The notes: generated by a model from the sequence alone, not told the origin. DNA of 64,000 bases from Arthrobacter bambusae (GCF_022606295.1 NZ_JAHHZS010000017.1:42563-106562), one strand, 5' to 3'. Positions 1 through 8,916 are shown, counted from the first letter of the stretch. Numbers and translations are program-made.

Positions 1-261
1 AGCGAGTACAAGAAGCTGGCCAACGCGGAGCCCGGAACGTACTCCATCGAAGGTTACGACGCCGTCACGGTCCTGCTCTCGGGCATCGACAAGGGCAAGC
101 AGTCCCGCGCGGACCTGCTGTCCTGGGTCAAGTCCTACGACGCAGATGGCCTGTCGAAGCACTACAAGTGGGATTCAACCGGCGAACTGGCAACGCCTGA
201 TGTCTACGGCTACAAAGTTGAGAACGGCAAGATCGTTCCCATCGGCGTCATCGGAAAATAA
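1..261 (+). CDS. livK: Branched-chain amino acid ABC transporter substrate-binding protein (C-terminal part)
   Basis: Only the last 86 residues are in the window; the 5' part lies outside it. The frame is open from base 1 to the TAA at 259-261. The tail (SIEGYDAVTVLLSGI, then a lysine/aspartate-rich helix and a final VYGYKVENGKIVPIGV strand) is typical of the type-1 periplasmic-binding fold (Peripla_BP_6/LivK) that captures Leu/Ile/Val outside the membrane. The family call rests on this tail and on the livHMGF genes immediately downstream on the same strand. Substrate specificity cannot be read from it. Confidence 0.85.
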   Translation, partial: SEYKKLANAEPGTYSIEGYDAVTVLLSGIDKGKQSRADLLSWVKSYDADGLSKHYKWDSTGELATPDVYGYKVENGKIVPIGVIGK

Positions 262-276
262 CACCGAGCCCAGATG

Positions 277-314
277 AATGCTGGGGGTTAGCATCCATGC
301 CGACCCCCAGCATT
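277..314 (+). terminator. Hairpin between livK and livH (terminator or attenuator)
   Basis: Perfect 12-bp inverted repeat: aatgctgggggt at 277-288 and acccccagcatt at 303-314, with a 14-nt loop, followed by tcttttgatt. It lies 15 nt after the livK stop and 26 nt before the livH start, so it probably lets the abundant binding protein be made in excess over the membrane and ATPase subunits. Confidence 0.75.
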
Positions 315-340
315 TCTTTTGATTACATCAGGAAAGTGCC

Positions 341-1360
341 ATGATCAGTGAAGTAATTCCCACCCTGCTCCACTCGGTTCCCGTGGACGACACGTGGATC
401 ACCTTCGACGTAAACTCCTTTACCCAAAACTTCTGGAGTTCCACCTTTGACGGGTTGACCTTCGGCGCAATCTACGCCTTGGTTGCCCTCGGCTATACGC
501 TCGTCTACGGCGTTCTCAACCTCATCAACTTTGCCCACTCGGAAGTGTTCATCACGGGCTGCTACGGAGTGTTCTTTACCCTCAGCGCCCTGAATTTCGG
601 CCCCTCCGCTCCGAGGCTGGGTTTTTGGGCCATTGTGGGAAACCTTATCCTCGCCCTCGTCGTCGCCATTATCGCCTCAGCCCTGATGGCAGTGATCGTG
701 GAACGGGTGGCTTATAAACCTTTGCGTCAACGTAAGGCGCCCCGACTGGCATTCTTGATTACCGCCATCGGTGTTTCTTTCGCCATCCAGTACACCATCT
801 ACTGGTGGCGTGGACCGAGCCCGGAAGCTGCGCTCACAATGTTCCGGCCGCTCGCGATTTTCGACGTCTTCGGGACGATCGTCGATTCGCAGCAGGTTGT
901 GATTATCGTCGCCGCGGTTATCCTCATGATCGCCACTGATCAGTTCATTAGGCGGTCCCGGACCGGCCGAGGCATCCGGGCAGTGGCGCAGGATCCGGAT
1001 ACTGCAACCCTGATGGGTGTCAACAAGGAAAAAATCATTGTGACCACCTTTATCATCGGCGGCATCCTGGCCGGCGCGGCTGCTTTGTTCTACGTCATGA
1101 AAATTCCGTCCGGCGTGCAGTACAACGGCGGATTCATCCTGGGCGTCAAAGCGTTCGCGGCCGCTGTCCTTGGAGGCATCGGCAATGTCCGCGGTGCTTT
1201 GCTGGGCGGCCTGCTGATCGGTTTGATTGGCAACTACGGCCAGGTGCTCCTGGGCAGTTCCCAATGGACGGACGTTGTCGCGTTCGTGGTCCTGGTGTTG
1301 GTATTGATTGTGCGACCCGAAGGTGTCTTGGGTAGCTCGCTAGGAAAGAGTAAGGCATGA
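341..1360 (+). CDS. livH: Branched-chain amino acid ABC transporter permease LivH
   Basis: 339-residue polytopic membrane protein, one of the two permease subunits of a LIV-type importer. The family signature GLTFGAIYALVALGYTLVYG, followed by NLINFAHSEVF, appears about 37 residues from the N-terminus, and GGIGNVRGALLGGLLIGL occurs near the C-terminus. The ATG at 341 is preceded by aggaaag at 330-336. The 36-residue stretch before the first membrane segment is longer than in many LivH proteins. The stop overlaps the livM start in an ATGA, indicating translational coupling. Confidence 0.93.
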   Translation: MISEVIPTLLHSVPVDDTWITFDVNSFTQNFWSSTFDGLTFGAIYALVALGYTLVYGVLNLINFAHSEVFITGCYGVFFTLSALNFGPSAPRLGFWAIVGNLILALVVAIIASALMAVIVERVAYKPLRQRKAPRLAFLITAIGVSFAIQYTIYWWRGPSPEAALTMFRPLAIFDVFGTIVDSQQVVIIVAAVILMIATDQFIRRSRTGRGIRAVAQDPDTATLMGVNKEKIIVTTFIIGGILAGAAALFYVMKIPSGVQYNGGFILGVKAFAAAVLGGIGNVRGALLGGLLIGLIGNYGQVLLGSSQWTDVVAFVVLVLVLIVRPEGVLGSSLGKSKA

Positions 1361-2556
1361 GCACAACAGACGGCCCCACACTTATTCCCGATGATGCTTC
1401 TGCACAGGAGATTGCCGACCGCGAAGCCAAGATGCGGCAGCGCAAGGGCTGGTTCCCGGGGCTCAGTGACAAATGGAATGCGCTCCCGCGCCAGACCCAA
1501 TGGCTGATCCTGATCGTCGTTGTTGTCCTTGCGTATTTGCTTCCTATCCTCAATCCGCCGTTGATCACGACGGAACCGGGCAACAATTGGCAAATCGCAC
1601 TCGCGCAGATGTCTGTCTATGCCCTGGTGGCTGTCGGCCTGAACGTGGTGGTCGGCTATGCGGGCCTCCTCGACCTGGGTTATGTGGCCTTCTTCGCCCT
1701 GGGGTCCTATACCGCAGCGATGTTCACCAGTCCGGATTCGCCGTATGTGCACATTCCCTACTTGTGGACGCTGCCATTGGCGATGGCAGTCGCCATGTTC
1801 TTTGGCGTGGTCCTGGGTGTTCCCACGCTTCGCCTCCGCGGCGACTACCTGGCGATCGTCACGCTCGGCTTCGGTGAGATCGTACGCATTCTGGCCACCA
1901 TCATTCCGGCCATGAAGGGCCAGGTCGGCTTCCAGAATGTCGGCCACCCGCCTGGTACGGATTCCAGCGGACAAACGATCTTCCAGAATTCGAACGGAAC
2001 CCCGTGGTATTGGCTGACGCTGACCATCATCATTGTGGTGCTCCTGGCTGCCGGAAACCTTGAGCGCAGCAGGGTGGGACGGGCGTGGATTGCCATCCGC
2101 GAGGATGAAGACGCTGCCGAAATCATGGGTGTCCCCACCTTCAAGTACAAGGTGTGGGCCTTCGCGATCGGCGCTTCCGTGGGCGGACTCTCGGGTGCGT
2201 TGTTCGCCGGCCAGGTAGGTTTTGTGAACAACCAGAAATTCGATATCGCCACCTCGATCCTGTTCGTCGCCGCTGTCGTCATGGGCGGCACGGGAAACAA
2301 GGTGGGTGCGATCCTTGGCGGTGCGTTGGTGGCATATATCCCACTCCGCTTCACCGCGATTGCGGAGTTCAAGTACCTGATCTTTGGGGCGGCGCTGGTG
2401 ATCATCATGATTTTCCGTCCCGGCGGCCTCCTGCCGGCACGCCAGAGCCTCCTCGCCTATGGACGCTTGGCCTACAACAAGCTCAAGGGTGCCGTGGGCG
2501 ATATCCCTCCTTCGGGCAAAGTCGTCCTGGAACCGGGAAAGGGGGCTGACAAATGA
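1357..2556 (+). CDS. livM: Branched-chain amino acid ABC transporter permease LivM
   Basis: 399-residue permease that partners LivH. It has a hydrophilic N-terminus of about 45 residues, then multiple membrane segments carrying the family motifs NVVVGYAGLLDLGYVAFFAL, PTLRLRGDYLAIVTLGFGEI and, in a cytoplasmic loop, GRAWIAIREDEDAAEIMGV, the coupling helix that contacts the ATPases. It overlaps livH by 4 nt upstream and livG by 4 nt downstream. The length and motif order are normal for LivM. Confidence 0.94.
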   Translation: MSTTDGPTLIPDDASAQEIADREAKMRQRKGWFPGLSDKWNALPRQTQWLILIVVVVLAYLLPILNPPLITTEPGNNWQIALAQMSVYALVAVGLNVVVGYAGLLDLGYVAFFALGSYTAAMFTSPDSPYVHIPYLWTLPLAMAVAMFFGVVLGVPTLRLRGDYLAIVTLGFGEIVRILATIIPAMKGQVGFQNVGHPPGTDSSGQTIFQNSNGTPWYWLTLTIIIVVLLAAGNLERSRVGRAWIAIREDEDAAEIMGVPTFKYKVWAFAIGASVGGLSGALFAGQVGFVNNQKFDIATSILFVAAVVMGGTGNKVGAILGGALVAYIPLRFTAIAEFKYLIFGAALVIIMIFRPGGLLPARQSLLAYGRLAYNKLKGAVGDIPPSGKVVLEPGKGADK

Positions 2557-3440
2557 GTGAAGCGATCGAACCGGATATCGACGTCGACGCACTCAAGGAG
2601 CAGGGTGTGGACCTTGATGTCGCCGAGAAGGTGGCACCCGAGAGGGAGATCGCCACCAAGGTGGGCGAAGCCCTGGTCCAGGTCCAGGACCTGACGATCA
2701 AGTTCGGTGGCCTGGTCGCCCTGGACAACGTCACGTTCGATATCAACCGGGGCGAAATCCTCGGTTTGATTGGTCCCAACGGTGCGGGAAAAACCACGTG
2801 TTTCAATGCCATGACAGGGGTGTATAAGCCGACTTCGGGAAAGGTCTTGCTGGAAGGCCAGTTGCTCAACGGACTGCCCCAGCACAAGATCACCCGGCGA
2901 GGCTTGGCGCGGACGTTCCAGAACATCCGCCTCTTTGGTGAGATGACGGCTTTGGAAAACGTGGTTGTCGGCCTCGACGCGCGCCACCGCACGAGTGTCG
3001 GCGGGGCTCTCTTGCGCCTGCCGACCCATGTGAGGGAAGAGAAGACCTCGATCGAGCGCGGCATGGCATTGCTTGAATTCGTGGGCATCGCCGATCACGC
3101 CCATTTCCTGTCGCGGCACCTTCCTTATGGGTACCAGCGTCGCCTGGAAATCGCGCGGGCACTGGCCACGGATCCCAAGGTCCTGTGCCTGGACGAGCCT
3201 GCGGCCGGGTTCAATCCCGCGGAGAAGGAAGAGCTCATGGCCCTGATCCGGACCATCCGCGACGACGGCTACACGGTCCTGCTCATTGAGCACGACATGA
3301 AGCTGGTCATGGGCGTCACCGACCGGATCGTGGTCCTGGAGTTCGGCAAAAAGATCGCGGACGCGTTGCCCAAGATCATTCGCGACGACCCGAAAGTTAT
3401 TTCCGCCTATCTCGGGGAGCCTGAAGATGACCTTGCTTGA
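2553..3440 (+). CDS. livG: Branched-chain amino acid ABC transporter ATP-binding protein LivG
   Basis: 295-residue ATPase subunit. Walker A GPNGAGKTT is at residues 74-82, the LivG-type signature region GYQRRLEIARAL follows, then Walker B VLCLDEPAAG and the switch histidine in LLIEHDMKLV. The ABC domain starts only near residue 41. The first 40 residues are an acidic, charged extension absent from typical LivG proteins of about 255 residues. The start is fixed by the ATGA overlap with livM unless an internal start is used. It overlaps livF by 14 nt. Confidence 0.94.
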   Translation: MSEAIEPDIDVDALKEQGVDLDVAEKVAPEREIATKVGEALVQVQDLTIKFGGLVALDNVTFDINRGEILGLIGPNGAGKTTCFNAMTGVYKPTSGKVLLEGQLLNGLPQHKITRRGLARTFQNIRLFGEMTALENVVVGLDARHRTSVGGALLRLPTHVREEKTSIERGMALLEFVGIADHAHFLSRHLPYGYQRRLEIARALATDPKVLCLDEPAAGFNPAEKEELMALIRTIRDDGYTVLLIEHDMKLVMGVTDRIVVLEFGKKIADALPKIIRDDPKVISAYLGEPEDDLA

Positions 3441-4140
3441 GCTGAAGAACGTATCCGTCCACTACGGCCGGATCCAGGCGATTTCCGACATGTCATTCAG
3501 CGTGGAAGAAGGCGAGATCGTTTCGCTCATCGGCGCGAATGGTGCCGGAAAGACCACCACCATGAGGACGATTTCCGGATTGCTGGCTCCCTCGGCCGGC
3601 TCCATCACCTTTGCCGGCCAGGACATCACCAGGATGAAGGCCCACATCCGTGTTGTCCAAGGCATTTCGCAAGCGCCGGAGGGACGTGGAATCTTCCCTG
3701 GCATGACGGTGGAGGAGAACCTCGACATGGGTTCCTACGGCCGCAAGGACCGGACCAAGGTGGCAGAAGACCTGGAACGTGTCTTCGACTTGTTTCCACG
3801 GTTGAAGGAGCGTATCAAGCAGTTTGGCGGCACCATGAGCGGTGGCGAACAGCAGATGCTCGCGATTGGCAGGGCGCTGATGTCCAACCCCAAGCTGTTG
3901 CTGCTGGATGAACCTTCCATGGGGCTTGCTCCGCAGTTCATCCGCCAGATCTTCAAGATTGTCACGGAGATCAACAACCAAGGCACCACGGTGCTCCTGG
4001 TGGAGCAAAACGCCAACCAGGCGCTCGCCCGTGCGCACCGTGCTTTCGTGCTTGAAACCGGGTCGATTACGCACCGGGGCACCGGCAAGGAACTGCTTGC
4101 CAACCCGGCGGTCAAGGAAGCGTACCTCGGCGTCGGATAG
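3427..4140 (+). CDS. livF: Branched-chain amino acid ABC transporter ATP-binding protein LivF
   Basis: 237-residue second ATPase of the LIV importer. Walker A GANGAGKTT is at residues 36-44; the signature MSGGEQQMLAIGRAL, Walker B LLLLDEPSMGL and the switch region VLLVEQNANQAL are all intact. The length is normal for LivF. It is the last gene of the livHMGF run; its start lies inside livG, so the four genes are very likely one transcript. No regulator gene is adjacent. Confidence 0.95.
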   Translation: MTLLELKNVSVHYGRIQAISDMSFSVEEGEIVSLIGANGAGKTTTMRTISGLLAPSAGSITFAGQDITRMKAHIRVVQGISQAPEGRGIFPGMTVEENLDMGSYGRKDRTKVAEDLERVFDLFPRLKERIKQFGGTMSGGEQQMLAIGRALMSNPKLLLLDEPSMGLAPQFIRQIFKIVTEINNQGTTVLLVEQNANQALARAHRAFVLETGSITHRGTGKELLANPAVKEAYLGVG

Positions 4141-4147
4141 CCGCGTG

Positions 4148-4180
4148 TGCCGGCACCCTCTCAAGGAGCGGGTGCCGGCA
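4148..4180 (+). terminator. Hairpin after livF
   Basis: Perfect 11-bp inverted repeat tgccggcaccc (4148-4158) and gggtgccggca (4170-4180), loop 11 nt, starting 8 nt after the livF stop. There is no T-run after it, so it may act as an RNA-stabilising 3' end or an L-shaped terminator. Confidence 0.6.
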
Positions 4181-4271
4181 TCGACGGAGGTGGAACTTTC
4201 GGTGCGGACCAAGCGTGGGAATTGGTAGCGTGAACTATCACTTCGCACCCACAGCAAGAAGGACACCCACC

Positions 4272-5159
4272 ATGGCACTCGGCGGCAACCCGATCTTCAA
4301 CGGAAAGAATTTCCGTGGAGCCACACAGGCTCCGCCTGTTCCCAGCTACTCCCACGGCCAGCCCCAGTACGGCCAAAACCAGTACGGCCAGCCGGCTTGG
4401 ACCGCGCAGCAGCCCATGACGAGCGATCAGCTGCAGCAGATGTACAACCAGCCCGCGGCCGGTCCGGCCGAGACGGGCCGTATGACTTTCGACGACGTCA
4501 TCGTGAAGACCGCGGCCTGCCTCGCGGTGCTGTTGATTGGCGCAGCCGTCACCTTGTTCGTTGCTCCCGGCACGGCAAACCTCCTCATGGTTGCCGGCGC
4601 GTTGGGTGGCTTCGTGCTGGGCATGGTCAACTCCTTCAAGAAGCAGCCTTCGCCAGCGCTGATCCTGGCTTATGCCGGCCTTGAGGGCTTGTTCCTCGGA
4701 GGCCTGACCCGCCTGCTGGACGGTATGTTCCCGGGCGTTGGCCTGCAGGCAGTCATCGGCACCCTCGCGGTGTTCGGCGTAACCTTGGCTCTCTTCAAGA
4801 GCGGCAAGGTGCGCGCAACCCCCAAGGCAATGCGCTTCTTCATGATCGCCGTCCTCGGCTACCTCGTCTTCTCGGTGATCAACATGGTCCTGTTGTGGAC
4901 CGGCGCCGTCCAGTCGCCGTTCGGGCTGAGCAGCAGCGTGCACATCTTCGGCATCCCGCTGGGCGTTTTCATCGGGATCCTGGCCATCGGCCTGGCCGCG
5001 TTCTCGTTGGTCATGGACTTCACGAGCATTGAGCAGGGCGTCCGGCACGGTGCTCCGGAGAAGTACTCCTGGACGGCCGCTTTTGGCCTGACCGTCACGC
5101 TCGTATGGCTCTACGTGGAAATCATCCGCCTGTTGGCGATCCTGCGGGGCGACGACTAG
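4272..5159 (+). CDS. Bax inhibitor-1/YccA family membrane protein
   Basis: About 295 residues. The N-terminus is soluble and rich in Q, Y, G and P with repeated YGQ units (QPQYGQ, QNQYGQ), followed from about residue 80 by seven hydrophobic segments and a short charged C-terminus. This is the layout of the actinobacterial Bax1-I (PF12811) proteins, whose bacterial role (calcium leak, stress) is not firmly known. I chose ATG 4272 because agaagga precedes it; a GTG at 4215 in the same frame would add 19 residues without a good ribosome-binding site. A terminator follows. Confidence 0.85.
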   Translation: MALGGNPIFNGKNFRGATQAPPVPSYSHGQPQYGQNQYGQPAWTAQQPMTSDQLQQMYNQPAAGPAETGRMTFDDVIVKTAACLAVLLIGAAVTLFVAPGTANLLMVAGALGGFVLGMVNSFKKQPSPALILAYAGLEGLFLGGLTRLLDGMFPGVGLQAVIGTLAVFGVTLALFKSGKVRATPKAMRFFMIAVLGYLVFSVINMVLLWTGAVQSPFGLSSSVHIFGIPLGVFIGILAIGLAAFSLVMDFTSIEQGVRHGAPEKYSWTAAFGLTVTLVWLYVEIIRLLAILRGDD

Positions 5160-5178
5160 CCTCCCAGGATTGGCTCAG

Positions 5179-5216
5179 CGTAATGCCCCCGAAGATGCGT
5201 CTTTGGGGGCATTACG
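5179..5216. terminator. Bidirectional terminator between Bax-like gene and thiolase gene
   Basis: Perfect 12-bp stem cgtaatgccccc (5179-5190) and gggggcattacg (5205-5216), loop 14 nt, placed between two convergent genes (stops at 5159 and 5237). Confidence 0.7.
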
Positions 5217-5236
5217 CGTGTGCGAAATCCAGGGAC

Positions 5237-6475
5237 CTAAGACAGCCGCTCGAAGACCACCGCCATGCCCTGCCCACCGCCGACGCACAGGGTCGCCAGT
5301 CCCAAGGTCCCATCCCGTTCCCGGAGGCCGTTGAGCAAGGTGGTGGTCATCCGGGCGCCTGTCATGCCAAACGGGTGCCCCAGGGCGATGGCGCCGCCAT
5401 GAACGTTGAGCTTCTCCGGATCGATGCCGAGTTCACGTGCGCTCGCCACCACCTGGACGGCGAAGGCCTCGTTGAGCTCCACGAGGTCGATGTCCGCCAT
5501 GCTAAGGCCCGCCAAGGCCAGGGCCCGGCGCGAGGACTCCACGGGTCCCATGCCCATGAGTTCCGGGGAAAGTGCACTGACGCCGGTCGAGACGATGCGT
5601 GCCAGCGGCTCGAGGCCAAGCTCCCGGGCCCCGACGTCGCTCATGACCACCACGGCCGCGGCGCCATCGTTGAGCGGGCATGCGTTGCCGGCTGTCACTG
5701 TCCCTTCCTTCCGGAAGACAGGCTGCAAGGCGCTGACCGCTTCAAGCGTGACGCCGGAGCGCGGTGAATCGTCGCGCTCCACGACGGTTCCGTCCTTGCG
5801 GGTGTAAGGCGTGATCTCGCGGGCGTAGAAACCGGACGCAACGGCCGCTTCTGCCCGGTTCTGGCTCCGGACCGCCCACAGATCCTGCTCTTCCCGGCTG
5901 ATTCCGTGGCTCGTGGCGACGTTTTCCGCCGTCTGTCCCATTGCGATGTAGACGTCCGGCATCCGTCCACCCAGGCGGGGATCCGTCCATGGGGTGTTGG
6001 ACCCGGCGCGGGCAGTCGTGCGGGCACGCGCCGCCTCAAACAAGGGGTTGTGCAGGCTGGTGTCCGTTTCGCCTGCCCCGACCCAGTTCTGGTAACGCGA
6101 CACGGACTCGACCCCCGCCGAGACGAAGGCGTGGCCTTCCCCGGAGCGGATGGCGTGGAACGCCATCCGCAGGGTCTGCAGGCTCGAGGCGCAAAAGCGG
6201 TTGATCGTGGCTGCGGGGACGGTGTCCAGGCCGGTCAGCACGGTCACCACCCGGGCCATGTTCGAACCGGCTTCGCCGCTGGGTTCGGCGCAACCAAGAT
6301 AGAGGTCATCGAGGCCGCGCCCGTCCAGTGCTCCCGGATCGAAAGCCGGTATCTTGGCCAGCGCGGCAGTCACCATGGCCGCGGCGAGGTCATCGGGGCG
6401 TTCGTCCTTGAGGGACCCTTTGAAGGCCCGTCCGATGGGGCTTCTGGCGGTGGAAACGATGACGGCCTCAGTCAT
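5237..6475 (-). CDS. Thiolase (acetyl-CoA C-acyltransferase)
   Basis: 412-residue thiolase that cleaves or forms beta-ketoacyl-CoA. The acyl-accepting cysteine is in NRFCASSLQT (Cys95), the catalytic His is in GGAIALGHPFG (about residue 367) and the second Cys is in LCVGGGQGMA (about 397), so all active-site residues are intact. Degradative and biosynthetic roles cannot be separated from sequence; the lack of a reductase neighbour favours beta-oxidation. The ATG has no ribosome-binding site, but a TAAGCT box (complement of 6482-6487) sits 6 nt upstream, suggesting a leaderless mRNA. Confidence 0.92.
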   Translation of the reverse strand: MTEAVIVSTARSPIGRAFKGSLKDERPDDLAAAMVTAALAKIPAFDPGALDGRGLDDLYLGCAEPSGEAGSNMARVVTVLTGLDTVPAATINRFCASSLQTLRMAFHAIRSGEGHAFVSAGVESVSRYQNWVGAGETDTSLHNPLFEAARARTTARAGSNTPWTDPRLGGRMPDVYIAMGQTAENVATSHGISREEQDLWAVRSQNRAEAAVASGFYAREITPYTRKDGTVVERDDSPRSGVTLEAVSALQPVFRKEGTVTAGNACPLNDGAAAVVVMSDVGARELGLEPLARIVSTGVSALSPELMGMGPVESSRRALALAGLSMADIDLVELNEAFAVQVVASARELGIDPEKLNVHGGAIALGHPFGMTGARMTTTLLNGLRERDGTLGLATLCVGGGQGMAVVFERLS

Positions 6476-6481
6476 GCCCCC

Positions 6482-6487
6482 AGCTTA
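6482..6487 (-). promoter_or_regulatory. Putative -10 box of leaderless thiolase mRNA
   Basis: Reads TAAGCT on the minus strand, 6 nt before the ATG of the thiolase gene, which lacks a Shine-Dalgarno sequence. Confidence 0.5.
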
Positions 6488-6527
6488 CGCCGGGGCCGGC
6501 TCGCCGAAGGCGGCGAATGAGCCGACG

Positions 6528-7697
6528 TCAGGCGAGGCGTGCGGCCCCGTCGGCCGGGGTCACGGTGAAGATGTCCGGCGTCGTGAAACCGGCCGCAGCG
6601 AAGGCGAGTACGACGGCGTCGCGCACCTCTTGCTCATGGCCCACCGGGGTGAGGGCGATGGCCGAGCCGCCGAAACCGCCTCCCGTCATCCGGGCACCGA
6701 TGGCTCCGTGGGCGCGGGACGTTTCCACGGCGAGATCGAGTTCCGGGCACGATATCTCGAAGTCATCGCGCATGGAGGCGTGGCTCGCATCCAGGAGCCT
6801 GCCGATGTGGGCGGGTCCCTGGGTGGTGAGGCGTTCCACGGTCTGCAGCACGCGGTCGTTCTCCGTGACGATGTGCCGCACCCGCCGGAAAGTCGTGCTG
6901 TCCAGGAGGCCGCTGGCTTCCTCCAGATCGCCGACCCCCACGTCGCGGAGGGCCGGGACTCCCAGTACCTGCGCCCCGAGTTCGCAGGAAGCCCGGCGGG
7001 AGGCATAGCCGCCGTCGGCATGGGAATGGGAGACCTTGGTGTCGATGACCAGCAGCACGAGCCCGGCTTCTTCGGCGTCGAAGGGCACCAGTTGCACGCT
7101 TTGGTCGCGGCAGTCCAGGAAGACCGCATGGCCCTTTGACCCGCGGAGCGAGGCGGACTGGTCCATGATTCCGGTGGGGGCGCCCACGAAGTCGTTTTCG
7201 GCACGCTGCGTCGCCAGGACCATGTCTTCGGCTCCGAGTCCCGCCCCGCTCAGCTCGTTGAGGGCCGAGATGACTGCGCATTCGATGGCGTGCGAGGAGG
7301 ACAGCCCGGCGCCCAAGGGGACATTCGAATCCATGAGGAGGTCGAAGCCCGGGACAAGGACGCCGCGTTGCTGCAAGGCCCAAACCACGCCGAGCGGGTA
7401 CTTCGTCCAGCCGTGGGCTGCTTTCGGAGCCAACATGTCCACGTCGGCCTCGACCATGCCCTGCCCGCCGAAAGTGGACAGCAGACGGACCCGTGAATCA
7501 TGGCGGATCCGGACCGCAACCTTCGCGGTCTTGTCGATCGCGAAGGGCAACACGAAACCTTCGTTGTAATCGGTGTGCTCGCCGATCAGGTTCACGCGTC
7601 CCGGTGCCTGCCACACGCCGTCGGGGGCTGAACTGAAAGTCGACTCGAAAAGCCCGGACAAGGCGCCCACGGCGGGGGCGTCGGGAGTGGAAGTCAT
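6528..7697 (-). CDS. galK: Galactokinase
   Basis: 389-residue GHMP kinase phosphorylating galactose at C1 in the Leloir pathway. The galactokinase signature GRVNLIGEHTDYNEGFVLP is at residues 33-51, the ATP-binding motif PLGAGLSSSHAIE lies near residue 128, and the C-terminal GHMP motif GARMTGGGFGGSAI is present. The start overlaps the galT stop in an ATGA (7694-7697), so galT and galK are translationally coupled in that order. Confidence 0.96.
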   Translation of the reverse strand: MTSTPDAPAVGALSGLFESTFSSAPDGVWQAPGRVNLIGEHTDYNEGFVLPFAIDKTAKVAVRIRHDSRVRLLSTFGGQGMVEADVDMLAPKAAHGWTKYPLGVVWALQQRGVLVPGFDLLMDSNVPLGAGLSSSHAIECAVISALNELSGAGLGAEDMVLATQRAENDFVGAPTGIMDQSASLRGSKGHAVFLDCRDQSVQLVPFDAEEAGLVLLVIDTKVSHSHADGGYASRRASCELGAQVLGVPALRDVGVGDLEEASGLLDSTTFRRVRHIVTENDRVLQTVERLTTQGPAHIGRLLDASHASMRDDFEISCPELDLAVETSRAHGAIGARMTGGGFGGSAIALTPVGHEQEVRDAVVLAFAAAGFTTPDIFTVTPADGAARLA

Positions 7698-8827
7698 GCT
7701 GGGGCCCCTTCCGGAATAGCGCGCTGCGAATCGCTGGCGACGGCACGCAGCCGTTCTGCCACGGATTCGGGCGTGGTGTCGTTGATGAAGGCTCCCATGG
7801 CGGCCTCGGAACCGGCAAGGTACTTGAGCTTGTCGGCGGCACGGCGCGGGGAGGTGAGTTGCAGATGCAGGTGCCCGGAGGGCCTCAAGGCGGGATCCAA
7901 GGGTGCCTGGTGCCAGGCGGAAATGTACGGCGTGGGGGTTGGATACAGGGCGTCGAGGCGCTTGAGCAGCTCAAGGTAGACGTGGGCCAGTTCGTCGCGT
8001 TCTTCGCCGCTCAGGGCCGCGAGGTCCGGAACTTGGCGGTGCGGGACGAGGTGCACCTCCAGCGGCCAACGGGCGGCGAACGGCACGTAGGCACTGAAGT
8101 GCTCTGCTTCGAGCACCATTCGGCTCCCGTCCAGCCGTTCGGCTTTGAGGATCGAGGACGTCAGCGATTCCCGGCCCTTGGAGTTGTCGAAGTACCGGTT
8201 GGCGGCGGCACCGAGGCTCGCCGCGCGGGGAGTGATGTAGGGGTAGGCGTAGATCTGTCCGTGCGGGTGGTGGAGCGTTACCCCGATGTCCGCACCGCGG
8301 TTTTCGAACGGGAACACCTGCTGGATTCCGGGGAGCGCGCTGAGCGCCTCGGTCCTGTGCGCCCACGCCTCAATGACCGTGCGGGCCCTGGTGTCGCCGA
8401 GTTCGGCAAAGGAGCCGGTGTGGCTGGGGGTGAACGAGACCACTTCGCAGCGGCCGTAGGCGGGGCCCGAGGTGCCCCAGGCGGGCGTGCCGGGGATCGT
8501 TCCGACCGCGGGTCCCAGCGAGGGGAAGCGGTTCTCGAAGACCACGACGTCGTAGTCCGGCGCGGGGATTTCGGAAGGGTTCGCGGCAGTGGTGGGGCAG
8601 ATCGGACATTGGTCCGCGGGCGGCAGGTGGGTGCGGCTTTGGCGGTGGGCCGCGACGGCGACCCATTCGCCGCTCAGGGCGTCGAAACGCAACTCGCCCG
8701 GATCGGCGCGCGGCGGCAGCTCGCGGTGATCTGTCAGTGAGCCGGCGTCGCGCTCCGGTGAGCCGGCGTCGTCGAAATAGATCAGCTCCCGGCCATCGGC
8801 GAGACGCGTGCTGGTAAGGCGAGTCAT
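7694..8827 (-). CDS. galT: Galactose-1-phosphate uridylyltransferase
   Basis: About 377 residues. It transfers UMP between UDP-glucose and galactose-1-phosphate. The active-site motif HHPHGQIYAYPYI with the uridylylated histidine and the CPIC zinc-binding pair are visible. The frame is open further upstream, but ATG 8827 (MTRLTSTRLADGRELIYF) fits the family N-terminus best; no clear ribosome-binding site precedes it, so the start is less certain than the gene. It forms an operon with galK and is divergent from the galM-like gene; the shared upstream region carries a direct repeat. Confidence 0.93.
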   Translation of the reverse strand: MTRLTSTRLADGRELIYFDDAGSPERDAGSLTDHRELPPRADPGELRFDALSGEWVAVAAHRQSRTHLPPADQCPICPTTAANPSEIPAPDYDVVVFENRFPSLGPAVGTIPGTPAWGTSGPAYGRCEVVSFTPSHTGSFAELGDTRARTVIEAWAHRTEALSALPGIQQVFPFENRGADIGVTLHHPHGQIYAYPYITPRAASLGAAANRYFDNSKGRESLTSSILKAERLDGSRMVLEAEHFSAYVPFAARWPLEVHLVPHRQVPDLAALSGEERDELAHVYLELLKRLDALYPTPTPYISAWHQAPLDPALRPSGHLHLQLTSPRRAADKLKYLAGSEAAMGAFINDTTPESVAERLRAVASDSQRAIPEGAPA

Positions 8828-8851
8828 GGATTCATGGTGCCACAGAGTGCT

Positions 8852-8879
8852 CAAAAAGGCAAAATATCTAACAAAAAGG
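8852..8879. promoter_or_regulatory. Direct repeat, possible operator between galT and galM
   Basis: caaaaagg occurs at 8852-8859 and again at 8872-8879, exactly 20 bp (about two helical turns) apart, in an AT-rich patch in the 101-bp divergent region. Such spacing suits a dimeric repressor; DeoR-family sugar regulators often use spaced direct repeats. Confidence 0.4.
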
Positions 8880-8916
8880 AACATTGAGAGTGAGGCAGGC
8901 AAAGCGGGCGATGCAG

